Source of the DNA: Antitrichia curtipendula
Taxonomy: Eukaryota; Streptophyta; Bryopsida; Hypnales; Leucodontaceae
DNA: 64,000 nt
Direction of reading: 5' to 3'
NCBI GenBank assembly: GCA_951230915.1
Contig: OX579634.1
Coordinates: 43,165,570 to 43,229,569, forward strand
Positions 1 to 11,650 of this stretch are shown here, one piece after another. How positions within the stretch are numbered: position 1 is the first letter of the stretch; each line of letters opens with the position of its first letter. Position numbers and translations under genes: made by a program. The notes under the pieces were generated by a model that saw only the letters and a program-made list of their open reading frames with translations, was not told the origin of the DNA and did no database searches.

Positions 1-330
1 TATAAAGATTTAAAGCTCAAAATGCTGTAGTGCAAAAGTTTTAAGTTAAAAATGTTTTAAGTCAAAAAATCTAGTCCTGCAATGTGCTAAAAAACTTGCT
101 TTTTTTACTTTAAATGCAGATATCTTGCAATCTGTGCTGTCAAAAATTCTATAAAAAATTCTACACGTTCTTATACTAGTTAGGTGTAAGATCCTCTGAT
201 TAGATGTGGAAAAAAAGCATCTTTTCAAATGTTTTTACTCTTTGCTATAGAAATGGCAGTTTTGAGTGTTTTTTGGCAGAAAATAGGCCTCGGGCCTTTA
301 GGGGTTAAAAAATTAAAAGGCTAAAGTTTT
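1..330. other. AT-rich stretch, no gene seen
   Basis: AT-rich sequence with frequent stops in all frames. The only open stretch (46-228, minus strand, 60 codons) has no recognisable domain. I see no promoter, RNA gene or mobile-element end. Confidence 0.6.
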
Positions 331-438
331 AAAATATATATATTTTATTTAAAATATATATTTTTTATTTAAAATATATATTTTTTATTTAAAATATATA
401 TTTTTTATTTAAAATATATATTTTTTATTTAAAAAATA
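331..438. repeat. 20-bp tandem repeat, about 5.4 copies
   Basis: A 20-bp unit of the form TTTAAAATATATATTTTTTA repeats from 331 with almost no divergence: units start at 331, 351, 371, 391 and 411, followed by a partial copy. It is pure A/T and nearly self-complementary. A simple AT minisatellite; no function is implied. Confidence 0.95.
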
Positions 439-3400
439 TGAACTATAACCATAAGATCCATGACCATCGATTTTAGATTTAAATTCAAACAAGTTGATGT
501 TATTGCATGTTTTGAAATTTATATCACGTTTTACAAGTCGTTTTAAGGTAGGCTGATCAAGTGTGAGTATAAGTAATTTAGAGGCAGTTCTAAAGATGAA
601 AGAAAGACAATTTAGGCTGTGGAAAAATATTTTCATAATAAAATATTCTTTTATAATAGTAAAGAATACATATTGGAATATTAACATAATATTTTGCTAC
701 TAGAATTTGGGAATTTTGAAGATATTATATTGGTACTACATATTTATTTCATATTATGCTAATATCTATCAACTAACTTGCTCATTTGCATGTCTTGATG
801 ATTTTGGTAGCAAAAAACACTTGCTTTACTTCATCCAAACTTAGGATAGGAGCGTAAATGAATGTGTATTTTTTAATCTAGTTTGCATAAGTAACAAAAG
901 ATGTAATAAAGGTGTCTTGGACAAAAGCGTAATAATAGCATCAAGTTCAAGGCAAGGAAGGAAGTTCACCCCAATAATACTTGCGGTAGAATTTCTTGCA
1001 TTTTTCCACTAATTGAGGTGATTTTTCTATTAATTGAGTGCCTTATGGCTATGACAAACTTGCTTGCCATTCCAAATGGAAGGGTTTCTTTAAACATATG
1101 CTAGTTGAGGGTGAGTCCCTAGTTCATGCTCAAATACCCTAGATGAGGTGAAAAGACATTGAGGTGACATCTGCTCAGAAGACTACATGTGGAACCCAGC
1201 TTCTTCAAGCTCAATGATTTTAGTACAAATAAAATTGGTATCAATAAAAATAGATCAAACCTCGAGGATCTCAATTCAGATAAGGACATGCAAGCATTTA
1301 AGTTCCATGATGCATTGTGCAATTTGGTTTGCACAAAATTAAAAATTCCTTTATTTGAACTGTCGTGCCTTTATACCCACGCTTTTGCCCTTTGTAACTA
1401 AAAGCAACAGTGGGTTTTCTATGCCTAACAATCAATAGCTTGCATTTGGCATGTGTGTATTTTTGAATGGTGTAACATTATTTCTTTGACTTGTGTAAAA
1501 TTCTCACTATGTACCATTCCAATGTATCGCAATTCATTTCCACCACAGATTAGATATAGAGCATGACTGTGTTAAACTCCTCAATTGAAGTCTTGAGTTG
1601 TATTCTAGCAACGACCAATCTACTTTGAAACCAAAGATGAGAGAAGTTAACCTTGTCGGAGTGATGAGAATCACCTTCAGAATCAATCAAAGATCCAATT
1701 TTCTTTTGCTGGATCCCAATACCTTTTCCCTTCCAAATGCAAAATTTTAATGTAGATGTCTTCCACTTCAACCATTTCATTTAGTGCATTTGCAATTTTT
1801 TTTCCATTTCCAAATGCTAGAGCTCTTTTCAATTTCAAATCCTCTTCAGAGAGGCCTTTCTTATAAGGGCCCTTGTAGAGGTAAGCTCTAGAATTGGTCA
1901 TCTATATAAAGGCTCAAATCCAATCATCACAAGTAGCAACAAACAAATCAGACCCACATTTCTTGGAAGTTTGCATCTATTTTTTGTACATTGTTTCTTC
2001 CACATTCCACATTAAAATGTCTACTATTTTTTCTATTGTTTGTTTCTACAAAGATGATGAATGAAATTGTTATTCGAAGGTTTGCGATTTAGGCTTTAGC
2101 TAGGGTAAAAAATAGAAAAAAATGAGGCTAAAGATAATACCATTTTCATGAATCCATCCCCTTGAAGATATAGAAAATGTCCAAATACAACTCAATTCTC
2201 TAATGCATTAATTGTTAGTTCTGATGCATTTTCAGAGGAGTACCACCAAGCTTTGATTTCTAGATACATCTTGTCCGCTTCAAACAATGATGTTGTATCT
2301 TTGTATTGCCTATAGAGTCGGACATGTTAGTTCTAGAATTTTTGGCGATTAACTTCTTTGTGTGTTTGAATATGTTTGTTGCCTAGTACAACAAGTAAGT
2401 CTTTTCATGGTCTACTATTGGAACGGATGGATCTCTTAACCCTTACACAATGTAAATTGCTTTAAATTTGGCTTGAGCACTACTACGCATGAATCCCCTA
2501 AAGGTTGGATCCAACACCTCCATTTCCTACCATGATCTTATTCAGACAATACTAAAAATGAGCTAGCCTTTGGTGCCCTCAATCTACAAATCATAGATCA
2601 TGACTTTGCAGTAGTGGAGTCATAGATGTGACAAGTGATAGTTTGTCTATGATTTCACTTTCTTTACAGGATCAAACATGACAAAGCAGTTCTCAAGGTC
2701 ATTACCTAATTGCATCCATTGTATGAAATTGACTCCACTCCCAAGTCCATCCATAAGCATCTTGAACAAATATCATACTTGGATAGCAAGTTCGTCTTAG
2801 ATGACATAAAAAAAGTGATGATTTTTTTTGCTAATTCTAGAACCAAACAACCAAATCTACAAATGAATGTAAAGATGATTTGCTGAAAATCAAAGGAATC
2901 CAATAACAATTCATTGAATCTAATATCAACTATCATTTGACCATCTACCATCAATAAATTTTTTTGATGGTGAAATGATGGAACGGCTTCATTGACATTT
3001 AATAAAATTGAAGGGTTGAGAGGTTGTATCTATAATAAAATCCATTGTCCGTCATGAATCCTTAAAGGGTATGGAACAATTCAAAGATGAGAACTTGACC
3101 GCTCGTTGTGAAAATGCAGGAATTGTGTTCAATGTAGAACTTTGGACCTTATTTTGGCATAGTAGAATAACTTTAAAAAAAATTGAACTACAAAAAATGT
3201 TGCCAAATCAAGCTAAATTTCATCTCCAAAAAGTCTTTTGTGATTTTGAACCTCCAAAAAAATTTATAGAAAAAATTCACAGGGGATGTTTGGAAATGTC
3301 AAAGAAAATGTCTCTTCCAATCTCTCTTTGAATTTTGTCCATAACTTTTTATTGAAGGCTTAAAATCTCAAATGAATTTTGGGAGATGAAATTTAATTTG

Positions 3401-3838
3401 ATTTCCAACTTATATTAGTTTAAAATATTTTAGAAAAAATGATTCTACTATTTGCAAAATGAGGTCCAAAGTTTTGCATTGATCACAATTCTTGCTTTTG
3501 ACTTAATTAGGTATGAGCGGTTCAACTCCTAATCCTACTTTACATATATCATATGGATTGTTTTACCTCCTACCAACCTACTTGTATAAAAAGATTGTAT
3601 TTTCCTTTGGATACACTTACATTAAGTGGCTTTTGAATATATATATGTGTGGTTTTTATCACTTTATCCTATATTAATTATTCATTTTGATTTTATTACT
3701 GAATTTTTCAAAAATTGATGTTTTAAAAGTTCCAAAGTTTATTTTGGACTAAATTTAAATATCTGGCACAAAATTGCCAAACTTGCTATGCAAATATTGT
3801 GCATGCTACAATTTGATAAAATGCTTTTGTTTTTCCTA
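439..3838. other. AT-rich intergenic DNA, no supported gene
   Basis: 3.4 kb of AT-rich sequence with only short open frames. The least random-looking is 1683-1901 on the minus strand (72 codons, rich in K and E), preceded on that strand by a TATATAG-like string. It has no motif I recognise and no neighbouring exon, so I do not call it a gene. Confidence 0.55.
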
Positions 3839-4380
3839 CCTTCTCAATGCCCATTTTGACCTTTCTAGACCCCATCCATTAATAGACACGCTTTTGGGGA
3901 CTTAGATTTGCTTCCACTATATGCTAAGGATTTGATCAAATGTGAAATATTTTATCTTCTTACACCCCAAATGTTAACGGCCATGCTTTTTAGAATTTAG
4001 ATTTTTTTAATCTTATGCTAGGAATTAGATCAAATGCTAAAATTTTCTTGTCTTCCTAGACCCTAGTCATTAACAGCCATGCTTTTTGGATTCAAATTTG
4101 GTTCCAACATATGCTTGAAATTTGATCAAATGTTGTTATTTTTTGCGTACCTAGTGCATAGCCATTAACGACCACACTTTTTTGGAATCCGGTTTGCTTG
4201 CACCATATGCTAAGATTTGGTCAAATGCTACAATTTTTTTTGCCTTCCTAATAGCGATCTGTTAATGGCCACACATTTGAGGATTCAAGTTTGGTTCCAA
4301 CATATGCTTAGAATTTGATCAAATATTGATTTTTTTTGTATTCCCAGTGTACAACTATTAATGGCCAAGATTTTTATGAT
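3839..4380. repeat. Degenerate tandem repeat of about 96 bp
   Basis: The phrase CATTAAYRGCCAYRCTTTT recurs at about 3877, 3972, 4068, 4163, 4260 and 4357, a spacing of 95-97 bp. Each copy is followed by a variant of TTYGGTTCCAACATATGCTT and then TTTGATCAAATG. Copies differ by point changes and small indels, so the array is old. It lies in AT-rich DNA with no gene, and the unit has no coding capacity. Confidence 0.85.
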
Positions 4381-5106
4381 GTGGGATGGCAACCACCATT
4401 TACAAGTACGGGTGCCTATAATCAACTGAGATCATGCGGACGACTTCATGTGGCATTATGCTATTGAAAGTATTGTTTTAGAGGTCAAAAAAGACGTTGC
4501 AACTATGTTGGCAACATTTCATGAAGTCAATTGCTAATCCCTTTAATTATTTTTTAGCAATTTTCATTCTATTTGCTTTCTTAGGCTCTAAAGCTTATTT
4601 GATTTTGATTTTGCTGAAGCCAAGAAGAAGTCAAAACAAAAAAACTTGGTTCACTTTGACTATTAAGGTTCTAAGTAGAGTCTTATACAATATTCATTTC
4701 ATATTTTTTTTTTCAATTCTTAGGTCTTCCCTTTGTCTTGTAGTTTGTTTGGATTAACATTTTTTGGTTCTATTATATATAACATTTGTCATCAAGAGGA
4801 ATTATATTTTTTTTATAAATCATTTACTTCATGCACCAAGAGTTTGGTGAAGGTAGTTTTTTAATTTAGAATAGAAGAAGCATCATCCCATTATAAATCC
4901 TAAGTACAACATGGCCTTCTTAGAGGAAGACAATGAAGTGTCACTATGAAACACATGATGAAAGTTTGGAGATGATTCAAGAGAAACTTTGGATATTGGC
5001 AACTTTAGCAATGGGCATTTCTATGAAGATACATTCAAGGTTGATACATTTATTTAGTGTATAATATATGAACAGTATATTTATTTTAAATATTCAATGT
5101 CCAAAA

Positions 5107-5141
<35 letters not shown>

Positions 5142-6513
5142 CATAGTTATAAAAATAAAATAAAATAAGTGGACCATTTTCATCATTTGAATTTACATTC
5201 ATCACTTAATCATTCAAAAGCATTGTTAATGATTCAGTGCTTGTAATATTTATAACCTTTGTTTTTCACCAAATTTATTCTGATCTTTTTGGCCCACTTT
5301 GTAGCTCCTTCTACTTTAGACTTCATACACGTCATCCTTATAATGGTATTGCAATTTTACATTTATATTCTTCATAATGAGACATCTTAAACCACTACAC
5401 TTATTTTCAATGTGTATTTGCTTACATACACTATCTATTTTGACTATATTTCACTTTTGAAAATATATTAGTTCAATTTTATGGTACAAAATTGCATAGC
5501 GGCATATTCATTTGTTATTCATTTGAATTGGAGATCCTTACATCTAATTCCACTGTCATAGGTCCCCAAGAGATTCACAAACCCTTAATGGAAAAAAAAT
5601 AGAGGCTCTAAGGCTTAGAGGCTCACGCTCACAAGCTCACATATTAACACCCATACATATATATATACAATTTGGTCAATTTTGGATTTTTTTACTTACT
5701 TCTGCTTGAAAATGTGTATGAATTTGAGTATTTAATTTTAATTTTAGTTTTTTTAAAATACTGCATTTGCCTTAGTTTCTAATCCAATTCTTTTAGGGAA
5801 AAAGCATTATTTATTTTCTAATAAGTTTTCTTCTTCTAGTGATGGAGAATTTTCATATAAGTTGATCATCCAAAATTATTATAATCTAAAAATCCAAAGG
5901 TCAATATTTCTACAATAGTCTAGTCTACAAAGCAATCTTTACTTTTGTATGATTTAAATTAAAAAATTCATTTACATCCATATGCAAAAAATATAAAAGT
6001 AAGATCATTCATTGAAAACCTCCATTGTCAAGAAGTTGTTAGGTCTTGAAGGGTTAAGCCCCCTCCCCCCTTTTCATAATTTTAGAATGTTATGATTTGA
6101 TATTCATTTTTTTTAATATTTCTTCAGAAGTTCATGATACTTTTGAATTGTCTTAAAAACATTTGAAACTTTTATAGCTTTGAGAAGACATTTGGTTTTA
6201 TATCTTAAAACCCCAAAAGATTTTGAATGCAAAGGGTCAACACTTTGTGTACATCTCCAAAATCTATATGATTGTATGTATGTAAAAATAAAGATTTTAG
6301 ATCTTCTACCCAAAAACTTTGACCCTTTATAATTTTTGCATAAACTATCCCAAATGTCACATTCTTTGGTGTGTTGGAACCTCTTTATACCTTCCAATAA
6401 GAAAATATGATAATTTATCCAGTCTAGTAATAGTAATTAGACATAGTAGCAAAAAATAGCAATTGGAGGTACCACCTTATGTTTTTTTGCATAATGTTAC
6501 AAACTAAGTAAAT
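4381..6513. other. AT-rich intergenic DNA, no supported gene
   Basis: Two kilobases with no convincing coding region. Short open frames (4497-4757 plus, 6113-6397 minus) are low-complexity or lack motifs. Apart from the TG/TA microsatellite listed separately I see nothing in it. Confidence 0.55.
5107..5140. repeat. (TG)n(TA)n microsatellite
   Basis: A compound dinucleotide run, TGTGTGTGTG followed by about eleven TA units. Simple-sequence repeat in AT-rich intergenic DNA. Confidence 0.95.
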
Positions 6514-6606
6514 GCAAAGCAATCCAAGTTATCAAGAATAATCACCGATTGGATGGCAAGGTTGATACTAACCTGTGATTATTCTTGATAACTTGTCCTG
6601 CTTTGC
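6514..6606. repeat. Hairpin: 32-bp inverted repeat with 29-nt loop
   Basis: The arm at 6514-6545 and the arm at 6575-6606 are reverse complements at 29 of 32 positions; the three mismatches are clustered. The inner 21 bp, including AAGTTATCAAGAATAATCAC, pair perfectly. The 93-nt structure would fold into a long hairpin, like a very small foldback element or a small-RNA precursor. Nothing shows transcription. Confidence 0.8.
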
Positions 6607-7396
6607 AATTACTAGACATACTGTTGATGTAGGAGAGTTGAGCCGTTTGACTTCTTGGATATATTAATCAATCAAAACATGCCACAACAACAAAAGTCTC
6701 GTGCATTTAGATTATGTTAAGTAGATTCACATTCTCTAAGTTCATACTAGTTGGTATAGTGGAACCACACATTTCCAACAAGGTCTCCATACCCAATCTA
6801 TAGGGTGCACCTATTTCCCACTAAAGTTTGAGATGTGATTTTTTCTCCTTTGCAAGGTTGGAACTATAAGGCCATGACACATGTTCTAATCTATTGAGCA
6901 AGAAAGTAGGAAGCAATGAGCGGGAAAATAGTTCTGAAATGATCAGAATTGAAAGAATCTGTACATTGGGTATGGTTTGCGGTCAACTTTTGGCTTCCAA
7001 AATTCATAGTAATATAAATTCTCGGAAAAAAGTCACAAAAATTTGACATTTCTACCTTTCTACAGAGTAGTAAATTTATATTTCCTTCTACTACTCCAAA
7101 ACATGCATGAAATTGCTTATGTGGTCAACTACGGGTGATTCTACCACAGTAGTAGAAATTTCTCTCAAATTTCTCTCACTGCCAGACCAATGAAATTGGT
7201 ACTTCATATCCACCTAGTTGAAAATTTGCACCGGGCAAGCAATGAGCATAATTATCGGTCTTCATCCGCCTCTTTTAACCAATCGAAACATGCCACGACT
7301 GCGGAACTCTCCTGCATTGACATTATGGTAGTACTAACACCTACTGCACTTTGGCCGCAGACGTGCCATTCCGCAGAGGCAGACCGTGATACGGTA
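6607..7396. other. No gene seen; two related degenerate blocks
   Basis: No coding region is supported. A block at about 6662-6720 (ATCAATCAAAACATGCCAC and following) resembles a block at about 7276-7330 (ACCAATCGAAACATGCCAC and following), suggesting an old local duplication. The intervening text is largely unrelated. Confidence 0.5.
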
Positions 7397-7871
7397 TAAG
7401 GTAAACCAACCCATTGTGGTCAAATGACCCATAGTGGACACCTACCTCATGACCCCATCATGGTTTTTTCAGTTTTTTCAGATTTTGCTTTCAATGCATG
7501 TCTTACATGACAGTAATGAAGTAGTTAGTGACTTCATTAGGAACTTCTAATTTTTCAGTGAGAATTCATTGTGAGAATTGACTTTTAAGGCTTTCCATGT
7601 TAGAAAAGATTTTGACTGCTTTAGGTGAGCCAAATGAGCATGATGGATTCAGATTTTGTTGGATAAAAGGTAGTCTACAGACTCTTATGGGCAAAAATGC
7701 ATTGAATACTTCAAAAATTTGTAGCAAATTCACATTTTGTCAGAAGAAGATAATTTTAATTGCTCTCATTGTTTCTTGCACTTGTACTATTGTGGGAAAA
7801 AAATTAAAAAATTTCAGTAACCACATGATGTCAAGCTCCTTATTTTGACCACTATGGGCTGGTTTACCTTA
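7397..7871. mobile_element. Small TIR element (MITE-like), 475 bp
   Basis: Ends at 7397-7424 and 7844-7871 are inverted copies of each other at 26 of 28 positions, sharing TAAGGTAAACCA. If the TIR proper starts at AGGTAAACC, a TA dinucleotide sits outside each end, as in Tc1/mariner-type non-autonomous elements. No open frame inside is convincing. The element lies about 545 bp upstream of the first SDR gene, so it could influence that promoter; that is inference. The superfamily assignment is tentative because a TA duplication is weak evidence. Confidence 0.6.
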
Positions 7872-8416
7872 CCTGAGGACGACGAAGGCAACCAGGAAAC
7901 GTCCCTCACTCCCCCTAAGGATTGGCCTTCAAGCAAGCCCATTCCTATTAATTCCAATCAGCCTAACCAACAATCTCAACTTCGGGATCGAGCTCTCTTC
8001 ACTGTAACTCGCAAATGCACTTTCAGTTGTGAGAGTTCTGTTCAGCCTAATTCGCAATTTTTCACTGTGAGGTGAGCGGTCCAGCCAGGGGCTTGAGTTA
8101 GAATTTACAGTTACGTATTCACCGATTCAGAGGGTGATAGGTAGCTGATTCAGATTCGGAGGTGCTGATAGAATTTGCTGATTGCTTTCCACTAGAATTT
8201 CTGTGGCGTTGGAAATCTCATTGCAATTTAAATTGTGAGGAAATAGTGACGATCGCTCTGACAACAGAAAGGCTGTCATACCGACTTTAGCCATTCTGAT
8301 TTGTGGAGTGTAGGTTGGCAATTGTTCACCTGTTTGGACCTGAGTACGAGAGGATTCTTGTGGTGGAATTTTGGAAGACATAGCCGCAAAGAGCGAGTGA
8401 GGACAGGTCGAGAATC
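7872..8416. other. Upstream region of the first SDR gene
   Basis: Intermediate base composition between the AT-rich flank and the GC-rich SDR gene. I find no clear TATA box near the ATG. The last ~30 bases before the start share GCMGCAAAGAG with the upstream region of the second SDR gene, so a short piece of promoter or leader may have been duplicated with the gene. Confidence 0.4.
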
Positions 8417-9379
8417 ATGACGTCCAGCGCTCCCCGCATTACGACGCCCTTCACGGAAGACTCCACTGCGGCCGAAGTCATAGCCGGCATCGACCTCACA
8501 GGCAAGCGCGCCATCGTCACGGGAGCCTCCTCGGGCATCGGCGTCGAGACAGCCCGCGCGCTTGCTTCCGTAGGAGCCGAGGTGACGCTCGCAGTTCGTG
8601 ACGTCGAAGCTGGCAAGCGAATCGCCACGGACATCACCTCCAAGACGGGGAACACGAATGTGTTCGTCGCGCCGCTCGACCTCAACAGCCACGCATCCAT
8701 TACGACATTCACGAAAGCATGGAAAGGCCCGTTGCACATCCTAGTGAACAACGCGGGGATCATGGCGCTCCCTGAGCTCACGCTCGCCCTTGAGGGCTGG
8801 GAGCAGCAATTCGCCACCAACCACCTCGGCCACTTCGAGCTCACCCTCGGCCTCCACGACGCCCTCGCCGCAGCCGGGAATGCACGCGTCGTGTCCGTGA
8901 GCTCCAGCGGCCATCGCCGGTCCCCGGTTGTGTTCGACGACATCCACTACGCGCATCGTAAGTACAACGACTTCGAGGCATACGGGCAGTCGAAGACGGC
9001 GAACGTGCTTTTTGCCGTGGAAGGGAGCAAGCGGTGGGCAAAGGACGGAATCACCGTGAATGCCTGCCACCCCGGCGTCATTCTAACCAATCTAGGACGC
9101 CACATGAAGCCCGACCCCCAAATAGTAGAGTATATGAAGACTTTGAAGTTCAAAAGCGTGGAGCAGGGGGCGTCGACGCAAGTGTGGTTGGCGACGTCGC
9201 CGCTGGTGGAAGGGATTGGCGGACGGTACTTCCTGGATAACAACGAGGCGGAAGTGCAGACCGGTTCCGACGCCAGTTCCAACCCTCGTGTGGGTTGCAT
9301 TTCGCACGCGCTCGATGCCGCGGACGCTGCGAAACTCTGGGACGTGTCGCTGGAAATGGTTAAGCGAAGGAATGTCTGA
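8417..9379 (+). CDS. Short-chain dehydrogenase/reductase, copy 1
   Basis: A 320-residue classical SDR, predicted to carry out NAD(P)-dependent oxidoreduction of an unknown substrate. Visible motifs are the cofactor loop TGASSGIG (35-42), NNAG (111-114), a serine cluster at 162-164 as the catalytic Ser, and YGQSK with Tyr189 and Lys193 as the catalytic pair, followed by HPG (218-220). The length suits extended-tail relatives such as retinol dehydrogenase/TIC32-like proteins. There is no signal peptide. The N-terminal ITTPFTxxSTAAEVIAGIDL style is, from general knowledge of the family, common in bacterial SDRs. The gene is intronless and strikingly GC-rich at third positions beside AT-rich flanks, which suggests transfer from a bacterium or fungus. 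It faces a close paralogue 2.3 kb away. The substrate cannot be read from the sequence. Confidence 0.92.
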   Translation: MTSSAPRITTPFTEDSTAAEVIAGIDLTGKRAIVTGASSGIGVETARALASVGAEVTLAVRDVEAGKRIATDITSKTGNTNVFVAPLDLNSHASITTFTKAWKGPLHILVNNAGIMALPELTLALEGWEQQFATNHLGHFELTLGLHDALAAAGNARVVSVSSSGHRRSPVVFDDIHYAHRKYNDFEAYGQSKTANVLFAVEGSKRWAKDGITVNACHPGVILTNLGRHMKPDPQIVEYMKTLKFKSVEQGASTQVWLATSPLVEGIGGRYFLDNNEAEVQTGSDASSNPRVGCISHALDAADAAKLWDVSLEMVKRRNV

Positions 9380-11650
9380 GTCTCTGGAAATGGTGAAGGC
9401 GCTTCCGTAACCTTAGTAAGTTTAACCCTAAAACGGTCAAGAAATGGTGAAGCGAAGGACTGTCTGCTTTTTGGATCCTTGCTGAAGGCGCGAGCAAAGT
9501 ATAAACCGGATTAGAAATTGCGCAATTGACAGCCGACCCAGTTGTTGAAGTAGGTCTGGTAACTACACCTGATTCAAGCACAATTGTAAGCATGCCAATA
9601 AGGATCTGAGGGCTCCGGGTTCGTATAATTATCGCACCTTGAGTTTCGAAGATCACCGGTTGCGATGGGCAATGCACAAATGGAAAGGTGCCACGAATGT
9701 TTTTAAGGCTGAGGATAGGTGAGTCCAATTGTGGTGCTCAGACAGAATGTAGTTGCATGGCTACAGTTGGTAAATATTTCAGGTTTAAGACGGTTGGGTC
9801 ATTGATGAGTCTTGTTGGTAATTGAAAAAAGACGCACAAATTTCTCAAGCTTCCATCTCATGTCACTCTGGTAGATCTTTGTTGAGTTTTGGAAATCAAT
9901 TCACTATATGGAAAAAAAAGCTATTGTCAATCACACAGCACAAATAAATGATTTGAGTTAATTTAGTGAAATGACCTAGTTACCTCAATTTGAAATTTCA
10001 CTTGCATAGGTACACCTTAAGTTGGATTGAATGCATGATAAGTTTGCAATTGCGGAACCACTATCACATATATTAAATGCAAACGTTCTCTTCCGTGCCA
10101 TTCTCATCTGCACAAATGCTGCATCGCGAAACCCGGAGGTTGCATCGCAACAGGTTCTGTTCTACTTCGTATGGAAGTCCAGTTTCGCAACTCCAGATTG
10201 TTAGTGTCGATTTATTATCATGCACCGAATGTGACGCCCGGTCGGTTGGACCGATTCTTCCGCTTGCGAGAAATCGAGGTCTTGAACACCTTCTGCCTGA
10301 CCCCAGAACAAAAACACTCATACGCATACCGTGGAAAGTCCACTCACCGAATGTCACCCACAGATACGACCAAAGTCCGTGGAATCTCGGACTGTCCAGA
10401 CTACGATGATATATTCTGACTCTGATAGATCCTTACATCGTAGCAATCGATTTTGGACCCGCCGCGACTAGGCTCTTCCCATTCACTCCAATTGCAGAGA
10501 CTGGAATGCAATCTCTCCGGGTACCGAGCATGGTCTCAATGTACCTGGTGCCCAGGAGAATTTGAAGCTCGGCAACGTTGACTGTTGACAGAGAATAGTT
10601 ATAGGGCTGCTGCCCACACTTCAAATTCCCCGAAAGTGGATGCAACCACCATCTGCTGCGTCCGAGACCCGTCTTGCATGACCACACAATGAAATTGGAC
10701 AAAAGAAAACGCGCAGGCACAATTAATTGGTGCTACCGCACCGTTTTTCTTTCGAATTGGATCACTCTTGCACACATGAGCGGAGCTGATTTTTAATTAC
10801 TGCTATAAACCTCACGACTCCAGACAACGTCGTTTCATGTTCTTACAGGGTCCTCTCCAAAGTCAGAACGCAAAACACTCTCGTGATGTGTTCAATGCAA
10901 AATCATACCTCCGTTGCCCATCTTACATGCAACATCTTCCATGTGAGGACGGATTCAGCAACTTACACCTCGTGCAAGTGACGCAGATTTCTTGTTTTTT
11001 TAAAAGCCTTGCAACAATGGAAGCTGTCGAGTATGATGTCAACTGGAGGGATCTATTGCATCTCACTCCTCCCTCATATCAAATTCACAAGGAAAATTAC
11101 AACATCTCTCCAAATTCTTATCTCACTGCGCAACTTCCTTGAGCCAGTGAATCCTAGAGACGACTCTCTGTGCTGCACACTCTCAACTCGTTCTCACATT
11201 ATCTTCTTATTAGTGCAGAAAATGTTTTCAGATGTTGCGTACGCATGTGGTCAATTCGACACGGCCTGTGATAAGACTCCTGTTGGGAGTCTCAAAGATG
11301 TTATATAAAACAGTTTGATTGGAGGTGATTGACCTTGATGATGATTGATCCAAACTCCAGAAATAAAGACTTTGGTTAGCAACAGCTTGACTGAAAGACC
11401 CTTGGATCCAAATTAACCCAAAACCAAGGTCCTCAAAACAATAGCATGGATAACTTTCAAACCCTAGACCATCTTGATACCAAAGTATGAATCCAAGATT
11501 AATTGAGTTGGATTGAACGAACAGGTCTCACTTTACAAGAGAATCAGCAGCACTCGGTATGGCCTCGATAGAGAAAAAACCTCCAACAAACTCTTCATTG
11601 TCGAGCTCTAACGTGGGGCTTATGTTGAATCTTCACATTCTTGAAGAGAA
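9380..11650. other. Spacer between the convergent SDR genes
   Basis: 2.3 kb separating the two SDR 3-prime ends. Open frames such as 10077-10409 and 10837-11142 show no domains and look random. The 40 bases after the first stop include a second copy of a GGTGAAGCG-like string near the end of the gene (9360 and 9445), perhaps a small tail duplication. Nothing else is supported. Confidence 0.5.

Noticed and set aside
1683..1901. Possible small gene on the minus strand
   Set aside because: 72 codons with an internal TATA-like string upstream, but no homology I recognise and no supporting exon.
8276..9300. Long open frames on the strand opposite SDR copy 1
   Set aside because: They mirror GC-rich codons of the real gene, have no domains, and overlap it entirely.
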